Shown here: in pieces, positions 11,831-22,300 of the stretch
How the letters are laid out: each line of letters opens with the position of its first letter
How positions within the stretch are numbered: position 1 is the stretch's first letter
Source: Massospora cicadina
Lineage: Eukaryota > Entomophthoromycota > Entomophthoromycetes > Entomophthorales > Entomophthoraceae
NCBI GenBank assembly: GCA_022478985.1
Contig: JAKSZP010012205.1
Span: 24,679-88,678, forward strand
Length of the DNA: 64,000 bases
Direction: 5' to 3'
Position numbers and translations under genes: made by a program
Notes under the pieces: model-generated
Databases searched by the model: none
Seen by the model: only the letters and a program-made list of their open reading frames with translations
Told to the model about the DNA's origin: nothing

Positions 11831-12818
11831 AATAATAATATGAAGACATTACCCATAGTTGAATAGATAATTAGTGTTGGTCCAATGCTCAACCTGTATT
11901 TCTCCTCAAAATAATCCTGATGCTGTCAGTAGGGATTTATACGCTTATCCGCTAACTTTATCTATGCTCATATCCTACTTTACTGCCTTTCCTCTCATCT
12001 TGTGGAGTCTTTCAAAGTCCACAGCAATTCCCGTCTAAGCTCAGCTTCTCTTCATACAAATCCTTGATCTTTACTCTTTATCCTATTAAAAAGGTCCCCA
12101 ATTAAAGCACACAGCAATAAATTCCTGAAGCTGAATAGAACTAAAACTAATAATGAATTCTGCTAAAGTCTGGTCTTATTATAAATTATCAGGGGAATTT
12201 ATAGAGGTATTTTGGCGCACAACCCTTGATTGGAGCCTCAGCCATGAAATGGCAGCCATTACCATTGAATCACCCATCCTTGTCTCAGAAGTTATGGTCT
12301 TCTCCATCCTGGCTAGGATTCCATTGTTGGACATCCTTGAGACCTAAAATGAAAAGAGTTGGAAAACTTGTCCCTAACATTTTCCTCATGATCCAAGTAA
12401 ACCAACCATATTTGGCAAGCAACCTGCTTAGGTAATGGGACTTGTTACCCATTATGGCAGGTCACAAACCAGCTGATTGATTCACTAGTTGTAGGTAGCA
12501 TCACTCGCCTTGCAGCTTGCTCCTTATTCCCAATCAGTTAGTGATGAAACCTGACCAATCCCAATCAGTACACCTGATAGTTAATCATCAATCAACTATC
12601 AGATGCCCACATTTCATTACCAACTCAGCCTGACAAGATCTTAAGCATTCACCCAGATTGTTTCAATGGATCTGAACCAGGAAAATTACCTAAAATCCCC
12701 TGAACATTATTAACCCAAATTTGGGGTCAACCAATATCCAATCCACTCACTATAGGGAATTATCTCCTAGTGATCCATGATAACCTAGACATATGGAAAT
12801 GTGGGTAAAAATCAAACA
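11831..12818 (-). repeat. G1 3' LTR, inner fragment right of LINE1
   Basis: It resumes the G1 LTR after LINE1 and matches the right LTR from about 18150 to 19141, including CTTTATCCTATTAAAAAGGT and TGGGACTTGTTACCCATTAT. It ends AAACA at 12818. The first 18 bases are the right copy of the LINE1 target duplication. Confidence 0.88.
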
Positions 12819-12831
12819 CATCCCCCTCTTG
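12819..12831 (-). promoter_or_regulatory. G1 polypurine tract
   Basis: On the minus strand AAGAGGGGGA lies directly before the 3' LTR. A polypurine tract here primes plus-strand DNA synthesis in LTR retrotransposons and sets the minus-strand orientation of G1. The motif ACATCCCCCTCT (12818-12829) recurs at 13376-13387. Confidence 0.65.
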
Positions 12832-13441
12832 TCTATATTTCCAGCAAGAATAGGATTGGGACAGGAGAATACCACCTCTGAAACCAGGTCAGTATCTCTT
12901 GGGTTCTAGTGGAGCACAGTCAATCTGCACTCAGCGCTGCTCAGGACAACCTTTGGAATGTGGTTCTCTTCCTTTTCCTCCTTGCTACCGTCTACTTAGA
13001 ATGTGGTGCCCATGACCTTCTGTCATGACGGGCTGATTGATTTACTCATTACAATACTAATCTTGGGATCTGGTTTTCCCCCATAAGTTCATATGACCTG
13101 TTATCATATTCAGGATTCTTGGTCTAGCGTGCTCAATTTCATGATCTTCCTCCTTGTCCTTAACAGTAGGTTCTTGCCATTGATGTTCATTTCATGGCGC
13201 AATTAAGAATGCTCATTTGTATTCACTCTTGCTATTTTCTTGTAATAACTTCTTGGCTCATATCATTTTTAATTCTTCTCTGGAAAGCTTATCTCGATGT
13301 TTTTTGAGATTAATTTCTCCTAAATAGAGCTTAATTGATTTCAAAATACATAATGTTGACTATTATAAAAGTTTGACATCCCCCTCTCATTCAGCTCATA
13401 CATCAAATTCAGAAGTTTGGTACCAACAACTGATTGACAGA
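12832..13441. other. Non-coding stretch between G1 polypurine tract and antisense ORF
   Basis: No homology recognised. It ends with a second copy of the polypurine-tract motif (13376-13387) and, on the plus strand, a TATA-like TATTATAAAAG at about 13360-13370, about 75 bases before the ATG of the antisense ORF. It may be leader or promoter DNA for that ORF, or part of another LTR. Confidence 0.4.
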
Positions 13442-14569
13442 ATGTCTGATAAAGATGTTCAGCTCTTCCAACTAATGAGTTGATCTGTGCAATAGAACCT
13501 CTTCTATGGTTCCCCTAGGACTCATACTCCCAGTCTAGTATCCATGGCTAGTCCTTCCGCAGAATTACCAGAAACAGTATCCAAACCTGAAAAAACTAGG
13601 TTAGCAATCATCTCAAATGACTTGCAAACAATCCTCCCTCTGTCTTTAATTCCCAAATTAGATTTTGAAACTCTCCTGGATTTTGCTCCATTTGCAGATA
13701 ATCCTGAAATCATTATCAAACCTCCTAAAGCAATGCCCTCCACTCTTGATCAACCATTCCTCACCAGATTGGACTTTCTTTCAGAGTTCCTTTTCTGACT
13801 TAGCCAGTTTTACAAACTAGCTGTTCTTTCAACTGAACTAGCCATCAGAAACTGTAAACATTTCAAACTCCCCTACGCAGAATTGAGGACCTGAGTAACT
13901 GAAGCTCTATCCATAGTTCTGAACCCCTCTAATATCAAAAACATCCCAGTCCAAGACGTTGCAGCCTATGCTCTTCGCTTTGCTTGCCAAGTTCTTTTAG
14001 TTGGTCCATGAAGCTTCCAGCCTCTCCAAGCTTCCATCTCTCATTCTGCTTTTACTTCCAAGAAGCTCATAGTTGTCATATTCAGGATGTCATCCGCCCC
14101 TACACAACTATCTCATTTCTGGAGCATCCCATTGGTACCTTCCCGTGATGTATTTGATCAGAGGCATGATTTGGCTACCCCCACTTAGTATCCCTTGCTT
14201 GATGCTGGCTCATATGTCCAATGTTCTTGATGAATCCCATTGGCAAGCGCTCAAGACCAATCTTACAGCCCTGGTGCCATATCAGGATTACCTGGGGTTA
14301 TTCGCTGACTGCCTCTTCTTTTTCTGTTGCTTTCCTCCCTGATTCAGGGTATTGCGTTTGAAAAGTACTGACATTTCCATCTCCCTTCCCCTAGTTGCAT
14401 TCTCACATGAATCAGCCTCCGCTCAACAAACTTTACTTCAAGTAGTTTTAGCCCTTACTAGCATCCAATTTCATATGTATTTTGACAATTTGTTAACTCC
14501 TACTGTGATACATCCTCTCTTTCCCAAGAGGCGACAAAGGTGGAGTCATCCACAAGTCAAGGACAACCA
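13442..14569 (+). pseudogene. Antisense ORF inside G1, unknown (possibly gag-like)
   Basis: Starting at ATG 13442 one frame runs about 375 codons with no frameshift. It is interrupted only by TGA at 13481, 13796, 13892, 14009, 14228, 14231, 14306, 14369, 14408 and 14483, and TAG at 13493, 14186 and 14459. There is no TAA. The N-terminus is acidic, then comes a Pro/Ser/Thr-rich stretch, a helical middle (FLSEFLF..LSQFYKLAVL; IPVQDVAAYALRFACQV) and a Ser/Gln-rich C-terminus. I do not recognise a catalytic domain. The helical block loosely resembles the gag-like ORF1 of DIRS-type elements, which is only a guess. It runs opposite to the gag-pol of the host element. Confidence 0.6.
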
Positions 14570-14879
14570 ATAAAAAATTATAAAAACATATTATTTTTCT
14601 GTGCGTTTCAATAATTTTTACCAATATATTACTATCAATCTTTTTTTCATCTTCTCTTTTTATCCAGGAAACTAACTTCACCCAGCTCAGTGGTCATTAT
14701 CTTTATTCCCCCAAACTGGTTCCAAGGTATACTTTATCCTATCAGTTTTCTATGGTTAGAGGTCTTTTTTTGAGAATTAACAATTTATAATGGTTCAGCG
14801 GTCCTTTTTTCAGATTTAACTAAATCATCAGTACATAACCATCTCAATGGTTCAGTGGTCCTTTTGGAACACTCTTTTT
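14570..14879. other. Spacer between antisense ORF and G1 integrase end
   Basis: Contains three near-repeats of the phrase GGTTCAGYGGTCCTTTT / GGTTAGAGGTCTTTTTT (about 14754, 14793, 14850), roughly 40-60 bases apart, a small degenerate tandem array. No gene seen. Confidence 0.45.
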
Positions 14880-15165
14880 ATTATTATTTTCATCAATCCA
14901 CTGCTTCAAGTATTTAGCATGTACTCAAATCACAATCCTTCCATCCAAGATATTCTTGATGGAATAGGCGTCTATCACCATCTTGATAATAATCTTGAAT
15001 GTCCCTGACCACAATGCATCTAGCTTGTTTCATCTCCCAAAACCATGCATATCACAATAGGCAACTTTTTCGCCTATTTGGTATTCTGATAAGGATGGTG
15101 GGTTCTTATCATCTGTCATTTTTGCCTTGATTCTTTTCTTCAAGTTTTTATCAAAAAAACTGAAT
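14880..15165 (-). pseudogene. G1 integrase C-terminal domain
   Basis: The minus strand reads LKKRIKAKM, then YQIGEKVAY, LDALWSGTFKI, NILDGRIVI and VHAKYLKQW. This is the usual Gypsy integrase C-terminal pattern: basic helix, GD/GEKV, a W.GP/W.GT..I strand and VH...LK. The same pattern occurs in G3 near 53.35 kb and G5 near 32.75-32.93 kb. The HHCC and D,D,E core are absent, lost in the deletion at about 15.17 kb. Confidence 0.75.
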
Positions 15166-15169
15166 GCAT

Positions 15170-15900
15170 CTAGATCAGGATATTCAACAATTGGATCAGG
15201 ATAGGGCCCTCCCAGGGACTTAATGACAGAACTAGAAGCCCATGCTTCACTAGTTTACTGATTTCTTCCTCTAATACTGCTTCAGCCACCTCTGACCATT
15301 GAATCAGTCTCATCCTTATCAGAAAATTATTCCTGGTGTCAACTTTGTGAATTACATTCCTCATGCATCCCAAATCATGATCATCTTGGGCAAATACTTC
15401 CAAATACTTGTTGAATAATTTTAGCACTTCCTCCTACTGTCTGTCTATCAGATCAGCGACTTGCTCTTGATTGACTAAAAAAGATGCTTTCAGTCACCCC
15501 TTCCAGTAATCCCGTCTCATTGAGGGTCTAAACATTGTGGAATTTCTCAATTCAGCCATCAGGATTAGATGAACAAATTTAATGATCTTATTCTTCTAAA
15601 TCTTCATCAGCTTTTAGTCTAAAGTCACCAGGAGAACTCAAATTTATCCATGGACCGGCATAATTATTCCAGGAGCCACCCAAGGCTCTACTCTGGACTT
15701 CTTACAGGGGCTTCCAATCTCTCCATATAGTAGCTCAGGTATCTTTAACATCAGTCCCGTACCAACTATGCTCTGTGATCCTGGCAATATGGTTCTCAAA
15801 CTCTTGATCTTTAACAGAATTCCATAATTTTCCAGGATGCCGTCAGCATTTCTCATCACTTTTGGCCAACTAATTGGTAACAAATTGGGGCAATGCTGCC
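15170..15900 (-). pseudogene. G1 pol: dUTPase-like block and start of RT
   Basis: In the minus sense a block of about 60 residues (about 15787-15600) reads ILPGSQSIVGTGLMLKI, LYGEIGSP, VAPGII. It resembles the dUTPase fold pattern (PG...V.TG....IP..LYG) and aligns with G3 and G4. Then follow the pre-RT linker (EVFAQDDHDLG, about 15390) and the first RT segment, ending SPWEGPILI at about 15190. There the sequence switches directly to integrase C-terminal coding in another frame. The dUTPase catalytic residues are not evident. Confidence 0.65.
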
Positions 15901-16690
15901 ATTGTAGATCAGATTGATGAAATTAATACTATTCTTCAGTGGAGTTTCCCCATCTTTCTGATAAACCAATGGTAACTTCTGACCCAATATGGTTAACATA
16001 TTATCTTAAAAGTTGCATTTAACTCCATACTCCTATAGAAACTCATTCCCATTAAAATATCATAGCTTTGGTTGGCCAAAACTATTGCTGGGGCGGATAC
16101 CACTAAAGATCCAAATTGGAGTGGAAGAGCGCTATATACTCCACAGTAAATGGTGGTTTTAGCCTGGCTGTCCCCTATTCTTTCCTGTGTTCTAGATTGT
16201 GCAAGATTCTCATCTTCTTCGCCAGCTTGGTTGAGACAATATTGATAGGCGCTCCACTGTCAACTATCATCTGCACTTATACTCGATTAACCAGTATATC
16301 TATATACATACACACGGAGTATTGTAAAATTTTATTTACTGAGTGTATAGAGGCATTATTAGTCAATATAAGGGTGTGAATAATTTATGAAATTAAATCA
16401 GGAAACAATTCCTTTATTGCGCTAAGGGGGATAGACAGGTTTGCCTCATCTTATTTAACCTCAGTCAATTCTTCCAGATTCTCTGCAGCTCAAATCTTTT
16501 TGATCAGTTGTCATGCATATAGCTGAGCAGCTTCCTTATTATTTTGGGGTGAATCACCTTCACGCCATATCTGGTTGCTGCATTAACATCTAAATTGACC
16601 TTTTGATATAGTTGATCCTGCATGTCATCAACGAACAGATCACTAATGTCAATTTCTTCATGTATGATATTGGGAGTAATGGGTTTATCT
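15901..16690 (-). pseudogene. G1 protease (retropepsin) region
   Basis: On the minus strand IVDSGAPINIVSTKLAKK (complement of about 16267-16214) is a textbook retropepsin active site, D-S-G-A. Downstream, APAIVL and SYDILMG (about 16090-16045) form the second conserved protease block. Alignable copies are DTGAPVNIVS in G3 and G4, VNSGSPVNVIS in G5 and VDSRTPIGIVF in G7. It processes Gag and Pol in the particle. The frame is interrupted by stops. Confidence 0.75.
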
Positions 16691-16699
16691 GCAGCTCTA

Positions 16700-17730
16700 G
16701 ACTGTTCCCCTTTAGGCGTGGGCCCTTTTCATAACACCTGTGTTGGTTTGGACTCTTTCACCTGGACCACATTGATCTTTTCCTTTGGCTCCTTGCATTG
16801 AACAGTGAAGTGTCCTCTTCCTCCACACTGATAATAACGTTTTTCTTTCTTATCAATCCTCTTAAACCCTTTGGGCTTATTTCCTGACACAGTTTGTTTA
16901 TTGGCCTCCTTAGCACCCTCATTCCCCTTAGTAGGATTCAAGTTTTATAACGGACTCAGTTTGAAACTTCTTTTAGTGGCATTAAATGTAGCTCCTAATA
17001 TTTTCAAATGATCCACCTTCTGTGAGGTGGTAATCTTGGTAGCAAACACAGAAGACATCATTCAATGTAAACTGTAATAAGGCTGAAGGGCCGCTTGCAA
17101 TGTGATCCATGCGTCAAAATCATCCAGTACTTTTGCTCTGACTAAAATCTGCGATTCTTGATAGAAACAATCGGCAAACCTCACTAAGGATTCACCCTTC
17201 TGGAATTGGATTCCCATGATTTCCTGTTTGCCCTTTGGCATATGCGTGGGACTTCCATATCCTTTCATGATAGCCGCTTTGGCCTCTGAGTATGACCAGC
17301 TGTTCCCCTCTAAAAGGGGTAACACTAAGTTCTGACAATTTGTGTCCAAACAGTTCATAAGTGTCAAAGCCTTTTGAGGATCTGCATACCCAAACATTGC
17401 CATGTCAAATAATTATTAAAATCAGGTACAATATCCTGATGGAATGTAGGTAACTTCATCATTGCTCTAAATTCCTCTAAAGTTTCACTAGCCACCAGTA
17501 TCGGTTTGGCTACTCAACTAACTTGAGGAGTTATTTTGGGAGTCATCTCCAAAATGGCTTTGAATTTGGTCAGCATATTTTGTAGAACATTTGACTTCCC
17601 AACTGGAGTTCTTGTGGTCCTTTCTTTGGCGTCAGTCACCACATAGGGCTCATATTCACATTTATGAGTCTTCAACTCTTTGACTTGCTTTGTCAGCTGC
17701 TCTATATATGCACTGATTGCCCACAATTAA
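16700..17730 (-). pseudogene. G1 gag (capsid and nucleocapsid)
   Basis: The capsid part (17403-17062) reads DPQKALTLMNCLD, then IMGIQFQKGESLVRFADCFY, the QFKQG-like gag signature shared with G3, G4, G5 and G7. The nucleocapsid at about 16845-16800 is YYQCGGRGHFTVQC, a CCHC knuckle whose first Cys has become Tyr (TGT to TAT). A Lys/Glu-rich segment lies between. Upstream minus-strand sequence to about 17726 is probable N-terminal gag. Interrupted by several stops. Confidence 0.75.
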
Positions 17731-18009
17731 ATGTGATCCGCTTCACATTCCTTTTTCAGAAATTAAATTTCTCAAACTAAATTCCTTCTTTTTTCTTTAA
17801 TAACGTTACTTTTCCTAGCAACTAATTTCCAAAATTAGATACATCTTTGATTCCTTCTTGATCTTGGTAACTCTCTCCTCCAAGGCAGCAAATTCTTGAT
17901 GATCCGCAGAATTCAAGGGGTTTCTTGTTGACGGTTGCCAACTCTGACCAGAGTTTTCTAACTCATCCTTGTACTACATCTTGTCCTAATGTATTCTACT
18001 CAACTACAA

Positions 18010-18027
18010 CCCCTGTAGTGAGCACCA
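18010..18027 (-). promoter_or_regulatory. G1 primer binding site
   Basis: On the minus strand TGGTGCTCACTACAGGGG begins two bases inside the 5' LTR. It starts TGG, the complement of a tRNA CCA end, and is identical over 18 bases to the site after the G5 5' LTR. I did not assign the tRNA. Confidence 0.75.
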
Positions 18028-18029
18028 AT

Positions 18030-19141
18030 TGTTAAAATTTAGGGGCTTTGCAGTCCATTCACAAATAATAACCCCTAATTGATAACTGCGAAGGTTTAGT
18101 TTGTGCACTCTTTGCATTGTCTGATGATATATGATATATGATTGAAAATAGTATGTAGACTATGATCCATAGTTCTTATATATAACTAGTGTTGGTCCAA
18201 TGCTTAACCTGTATTACTCCTCAAAATACTCCTGATGTCGTCAGTATGGATTTATACCCTTATCCGCCAGACTTGATCCACGCTCTGATCCTAGTTTATT
18301 GCCTTTCCTCTCATCTTGTGGAGTCTTGCAAAGTCCACAGCGATTCCCATCTAAGCTCAGCTTCTCTTCATAAGAATCCCTGATCCTTACTCTTTATCCT
18401 ATTAAAAAGGTCCTTTAATTAAAGCACACAGCAATAATCTTCTGAATATGAATAGAACTAAAACTAATAATAAATTATGCTAAAGTCTGGTTTATATTAT
18501 GAATTATCAGGGAAATTTATGAGAAAAGGGAATTTGGCGCCCAACCCTCAGTTGGCGCCTCAGCCATAGAATGGCAGCTGTTACCATTGATTTACCCTTT
18601 GTCACTTTGTCAGCAATGGTCTTCCCCATCCTGGTTAGAATTCCTTTGCTGGACATCCTTGAGACCTAAAATGGAAAGAGTCAGAAAACGTGTCTCTACT
18701 GTTTTCCACATAATCCCAGCAAACCAACCATATTTGGTGAGCGACCTGCTTAGGTAATGGGACTTGTTACCCATTATGGCAGGTCACAAACCAGCTGATT
18801 GATTTGCTAGTTGCAGGAAGCCTTGCTCGCCTCACAACTTGCTCCTTAATTTTCAATCAGTTGGTGATGAAACCTGACCAATCCCAATTGGTACACCTGA
18901 TAGTCAATCATCAATCAACTATTAATGCCCCAATTTTGTCAGAAACTCTGCCTGACAAGATCTTAAGTATTCACTTATATTGATCCCAATGGATCCAAAC
19001 CAGTTAAATAAACTAAAATCCCCTAAAAATTTGAACCTGAAATTGGGGTCAACCAATATTAAATCCACTCACTATAGGGAATTATCCCCTAGCAATCCAT
19101 GGTAACCTAGATGGCTTTAAATGTGGGCAATAATACTAACT
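18030..19141 (-). repeat. G1 5' LTR
   Basis: A 1112-bp LTR, the uninterrupted partner of the split left LTR. Plus-strand ends are TGTTAAAATT at 18030 and AATACTAACT at 19141. The last base should be A to match the left copy. Confidence 0.88.
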
Positions 19142-19146
19142 ACATA

Positions 19147-19703
19147 CACCTGGTCATAAGGTATCAGTGAAAATAAAATTTGATTCCAATACTGGTGCAA
19201 TGAGAGTTTTATTATTTAAAGCACATACTTAAACTATATCTATAATAAAGGTCAACAAAATTTATTCTATTTAGCTTTAATATGCTTCTACATAGTAAGA
19301 TATATAGATATTTAAAACAAAACTTAGGAACATTGATGAAGGAATGCAAATGTAAAGTGTTACCAACTTCTATATTAGGCTTTGTTTTTTCTATAAATAA
19401 ACTCCTAGGGTCTATCTAACTTACGTGATTTGAAAAAGGTATAAATAAGAGCACATTAAATTTGCAACATTTGAATGCATAGCATTTGCTTAAATGATCA
19501 TGCGTTCATTATACTAGATAAGAAATCAAGTAATAAAAGATTAACTTAGTGCTTCCAAACATAAAGCTGGCTATGCCTCAACTTCATGAGGATATAGTAA
19601 TTTATAAAAAACCTGGATAATGAAAGCCAAAGAAGTAAATTACAGGGCATTTAGAAAAAATGTTACTCTTAGTAAACTGCCAAAATGCAAGGGTGAAAAT
19701 AAT
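19147..19703. other. AT-rich spacer, no gene seen
   Basis: No coding homology or repeat structure recognised between G1 and the next SINE. Confidence 0.5.
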
Positions 19704-19719
19704 AAATAAGGTAATATTA

Positions 19720-19996
19720 GGGAGGATACCCCAGTGGTAGAGTATGGACCCTCTACCACTGCATCACAACTTCAATCCCAGTAATGGACTTTGGGTAGGG
19801 GACGATTTTGGCTGTGTTGGTTTTGCGCACCAATGCCCCAAACTGAGATAGCAAATAGCAAAGGCGGTCCATGGAGTTCCTGGCCTATCATACGCTGCGC
19901 ATGGAGGTTTTCTGGGTTTTATCCTCCTTTCCCATTTTCTTCACTTCCCTAATCAGTGAAGTATTGTCCCCAGGTTGACCCACCTCAAATAAAATT
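19720..19996 (+). mobile_element. tRNA-derived SINE (family A, copy 2) with perfect 16-bp TSD
   Basis: AAATAAGGTAATATTA at 19704-19719 and 19997-20012 is a perfect target duplication, giving a 277-bp body. The head contains TACCCCAGTGGTAG (A box, about 19727) and ACTTCAATCCC (B box, about 19769). The tail is CCAGGTTGACCCACCTCAAA then TAAAATT. It is the best-preserved family A copy in the window. Confidence 0.9.
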
Positions 19997-20012
19997 AAAT
20001 AAGGTAATATTA

Positions 20013-21090
20013 TATAGTACAACTTTATATGTAAACTAGAAGCAAACAAGACTCTTAAGAATATTGAACATATATTAATTTATATATGCACAATTCACTG
20101 TAGTGTTATAATAATTTTTAGTCTTTTTAAGAAAGTTATGCTTGTATTATTGGTATTTGAAGGATGGTAAAAAATTAATAGAAGTTTAAATATATACACG
20201 ACTTATCTTTTTTTAATCTTTTCTATAATATTACTCATGTAAATTTATCTTATAACTTTATGAACTGACAACAGTATTGGGAACTTGGCTTTTGATCGCT
20301 AGATTATAGTTAGGTGCTAAAGTAAAGGTACATGAAGGATAGTAAGATTGTGATACTAGTTGAATCTTGAGCTACATTTATTGTTTCTAATGTGATAATT
20401 TGCCTGTTGATTTGAGTCAGTAAGTTGGTGTTTTCATCACTAGATAAAATTGTGCCCAGCTAAAAATTCTATTTTCTTTTCTTATATATATTTACTTCTT
20501 ATCGTTGTTACACCAAAAACTCCAAATAAGCACTAAACAAATATTTCAATAATTGGGAGTAAACTTAGGCTATTACTGAAACCTTTTTTACATTTTGGGG
20601 GAAATTTATATTATCTATAAGAGAATCTTGAGCTATACTTGTATCTGGATGTTTAGTAATATAATAAACAAAAGACTAAATCATCTAGTTATACATAATT
20701 TGCTAAATCAAGTATTTAGATTTAAGGGTAGTAGCCCCTCATTAATTGATGCTGATGGCATCGTCTGTATTAGATTTTGACTGATTAATGACTAATTGAA
20801 TTATATCAAGAGTTTAAGTTCAATATTAAAATTTATTTTGATTGAATTGTTTGGCCTTTGGAATTACTATCAAAAAGTTTGAATTGATGAATAAAAATGC
20901 TTCAGTTAACAATGAAAACTATCTGCACTGTATGTACAATCCACACAGGGTATTTGTAGGTTGTTACTGGTAGTGTTATGAAGGCTTAGGAATCCTGGAT
21001 ACATCGCAATCTGAGGTTCAGGAAACACCTTAAATTGTCAGATTATCAGGCATTTGGGTCGTCATTGGCACACATTCACAATGAAGCATC
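20013..21090. other. AT-rich spacer, no gene seen
   Basis: Only short frames (for example 61 codons at 20595) with no recognisable motif. It borders the 3' LTR of G2. Confidence 0.5.
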
Positions 21091-21099
21091 TGGTCTAAT

Positions 21100-21501
21100 A
21101 TCTAAAAAGGCAGATTGGGGATAAATCTATTAAAAAATGGGTTACTGAAGATAGAGGGAGCATCTAATACATTATTGATAACTGAGTTCAGGTTTTTTAT
21201 TTGATCAGTAAAAAAATATTAAATATAAAAGGACTTTGAAAAGGGTGGTTATCCTGGAAGGGTAATTCCTGCTTCCACCCTAGTGCAGGTTTTGTTCAAT
21301 GCAAGTTTGAAACCTGTACTGGCTAGAAAAATTCTCAGTGAGGTATATTTGTCCCAAAGTTGACCCACATCAAATATTCTTTGAAGGTCTTTGAGGAGAT
21401 TAAAGTGAAATCAAATAAAATTTAAACAAATGGCCTCAAAAAAAAATAAAGCAAGGAGGGAGTATTCCTGATAGATAGGTGATCTCTGTGGTTTTGTGAC
21501 A
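21100..21501 (-). repeat. G2 3' LTR with embedded SINE
   Basis: Matches 33919-34161 in order (GGCAGATT.GGATAAA, GGG.TACTGAAG, AAGGAGGGAGTAT/CAGGGAGGGAATAT). On the minus strand it starts TGTCACAAAACC right after the purine tract AATAAGGGGAG (21512-21502). It is interrupted by the SINE at 21244-21385. The left boundary is approximate. Confidence 0.6.
21244..21385 (+). mobile_element. tRNA-derived SINE (family B, copy 1)
   Basis: About 142 bp. Head GGGTGGTTATCCTGGAAGGG (A box region), GCAAGTTTGAAACCTG (B box, decayed), tail GGTATATTTGTCCCAAAGTT then GACCCACATCAAAT. Flanks GGACTTTGAAAAG (21231-21243) and GGTCTTTGAGGAG (21386-21398) are a mutated target duplication. It lies inside the G2 3' LTR. 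Confidence 0.78.
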
Positions 21502-21849
21502 CTCCCCTTATTCATTTTTATACTGTATAACTTATAACAGTTTCCATTAGTAGAGGATTAAAAGGGGACACCATTATGAGCTCCCAAGTTGTAGTTACCA
21601 TATGGTAAGACCTCTGAGATTAAGAATGATTCTTTGAAAAAATTTTAATTTTTCAAGACTTGGAGTTGAGCAATTTATATTGGAAAATAAAACCAAGTTT
21701 CACGGTGGAACTTGTGGAGGGTCTTGAGCTGCTCATCATATTGGATACAATTTGATTGGCTTGATACTGTGAGGTTTTTTGGATGGTAGTATGAATCAGG
21801 TTGGTTTGAATACAAGTTTCAATTGTTAGATAGTAAAATTAGAATGATA

Positions 21850-22300
21850 TTTATATCCAAAAATATAAGGAGTACGTCAGGTGGTAGATTGACTTTTGAT
21901 TTGGTAAGCCCATAGGATAGTGGGTAATCATTTAGACCATTTCTCAGGATTATCCATGAAATCTTTCTCCATAGCACATAAGAGTTTCAAAAGAGCCTTT
22001 CAGTCAACGCATTGTATTGGGGATTAGATGGGGGTGGTCATCAATAGTCTTGATTGGACTTGAGAAACTAATTCGCCAACCATCTTGTTGTTAAAGTGTG
22101 AATCCTTGTTGGGTAATATAATGTTTGGAGGTCCATAGGTGGTGATTTCTTCATAAAGAAATTAGTGGCATTAAGATTATCACCTTTAGGAACTACTCAT
22201 CTAGGGGCCATCTGATAACTTATTTGGTGGTAACTAGGAGGTATCATCAGCCTAGACCGATTACAGGGAAGGGCCCTGCAAAATCAATTACTCATATTTT
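21850..22300 (-). pseudogene. G2 integrase core fragment
   Basis: The minus strand gives YLLVTTK..IRWPL (about 22245-22200), GDNLNATNFF, TYGPPNIILP (about 22140-22105) and DSHFNNKMVGELVS. This is the Gypsy integrase core pattern, with the second catalytic Asp in the P.DKDSHF-type box changed here by mutation (PNKDSHF). It inserts the element DNA into the genome. Several stops and frame changes. Confidence 0.65.

Larger units (their letters stand above)
6307..19141 (-). mobile_element. Ty3/Gypsy LTR retrotransposon G1, internally deleted, with nested LINE
   Basis: The LTRs are 6307-12818 (interrupted by LINE1) and 18030-19141. In the minus-strand sense the order is 5' LTR, primer binding site, gag, protease, dUTPase-like block, start of RT, deletion, integrase C-terminus, unexplained region with an antisense ORF, polypurine tract, 3' LTR. 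Candidate target duplication ACATA lies at 6302-6306 and 19142-19146; the right LTR then ends CT instead of CA. RT core, RNase H and integrase catalytic core are missing, so the copy could not move alone. The gag, protease and dUTPase-like parts align by eye with G3, G4, G5 and G7. Confidence 0.85.

Noticed and set aside
14754..14870. Spaced short repeats as a CRISPR-like array
   Set aside because: Only three imperfect copies with uneven spacing, in eukaryotic retroelement DNA.
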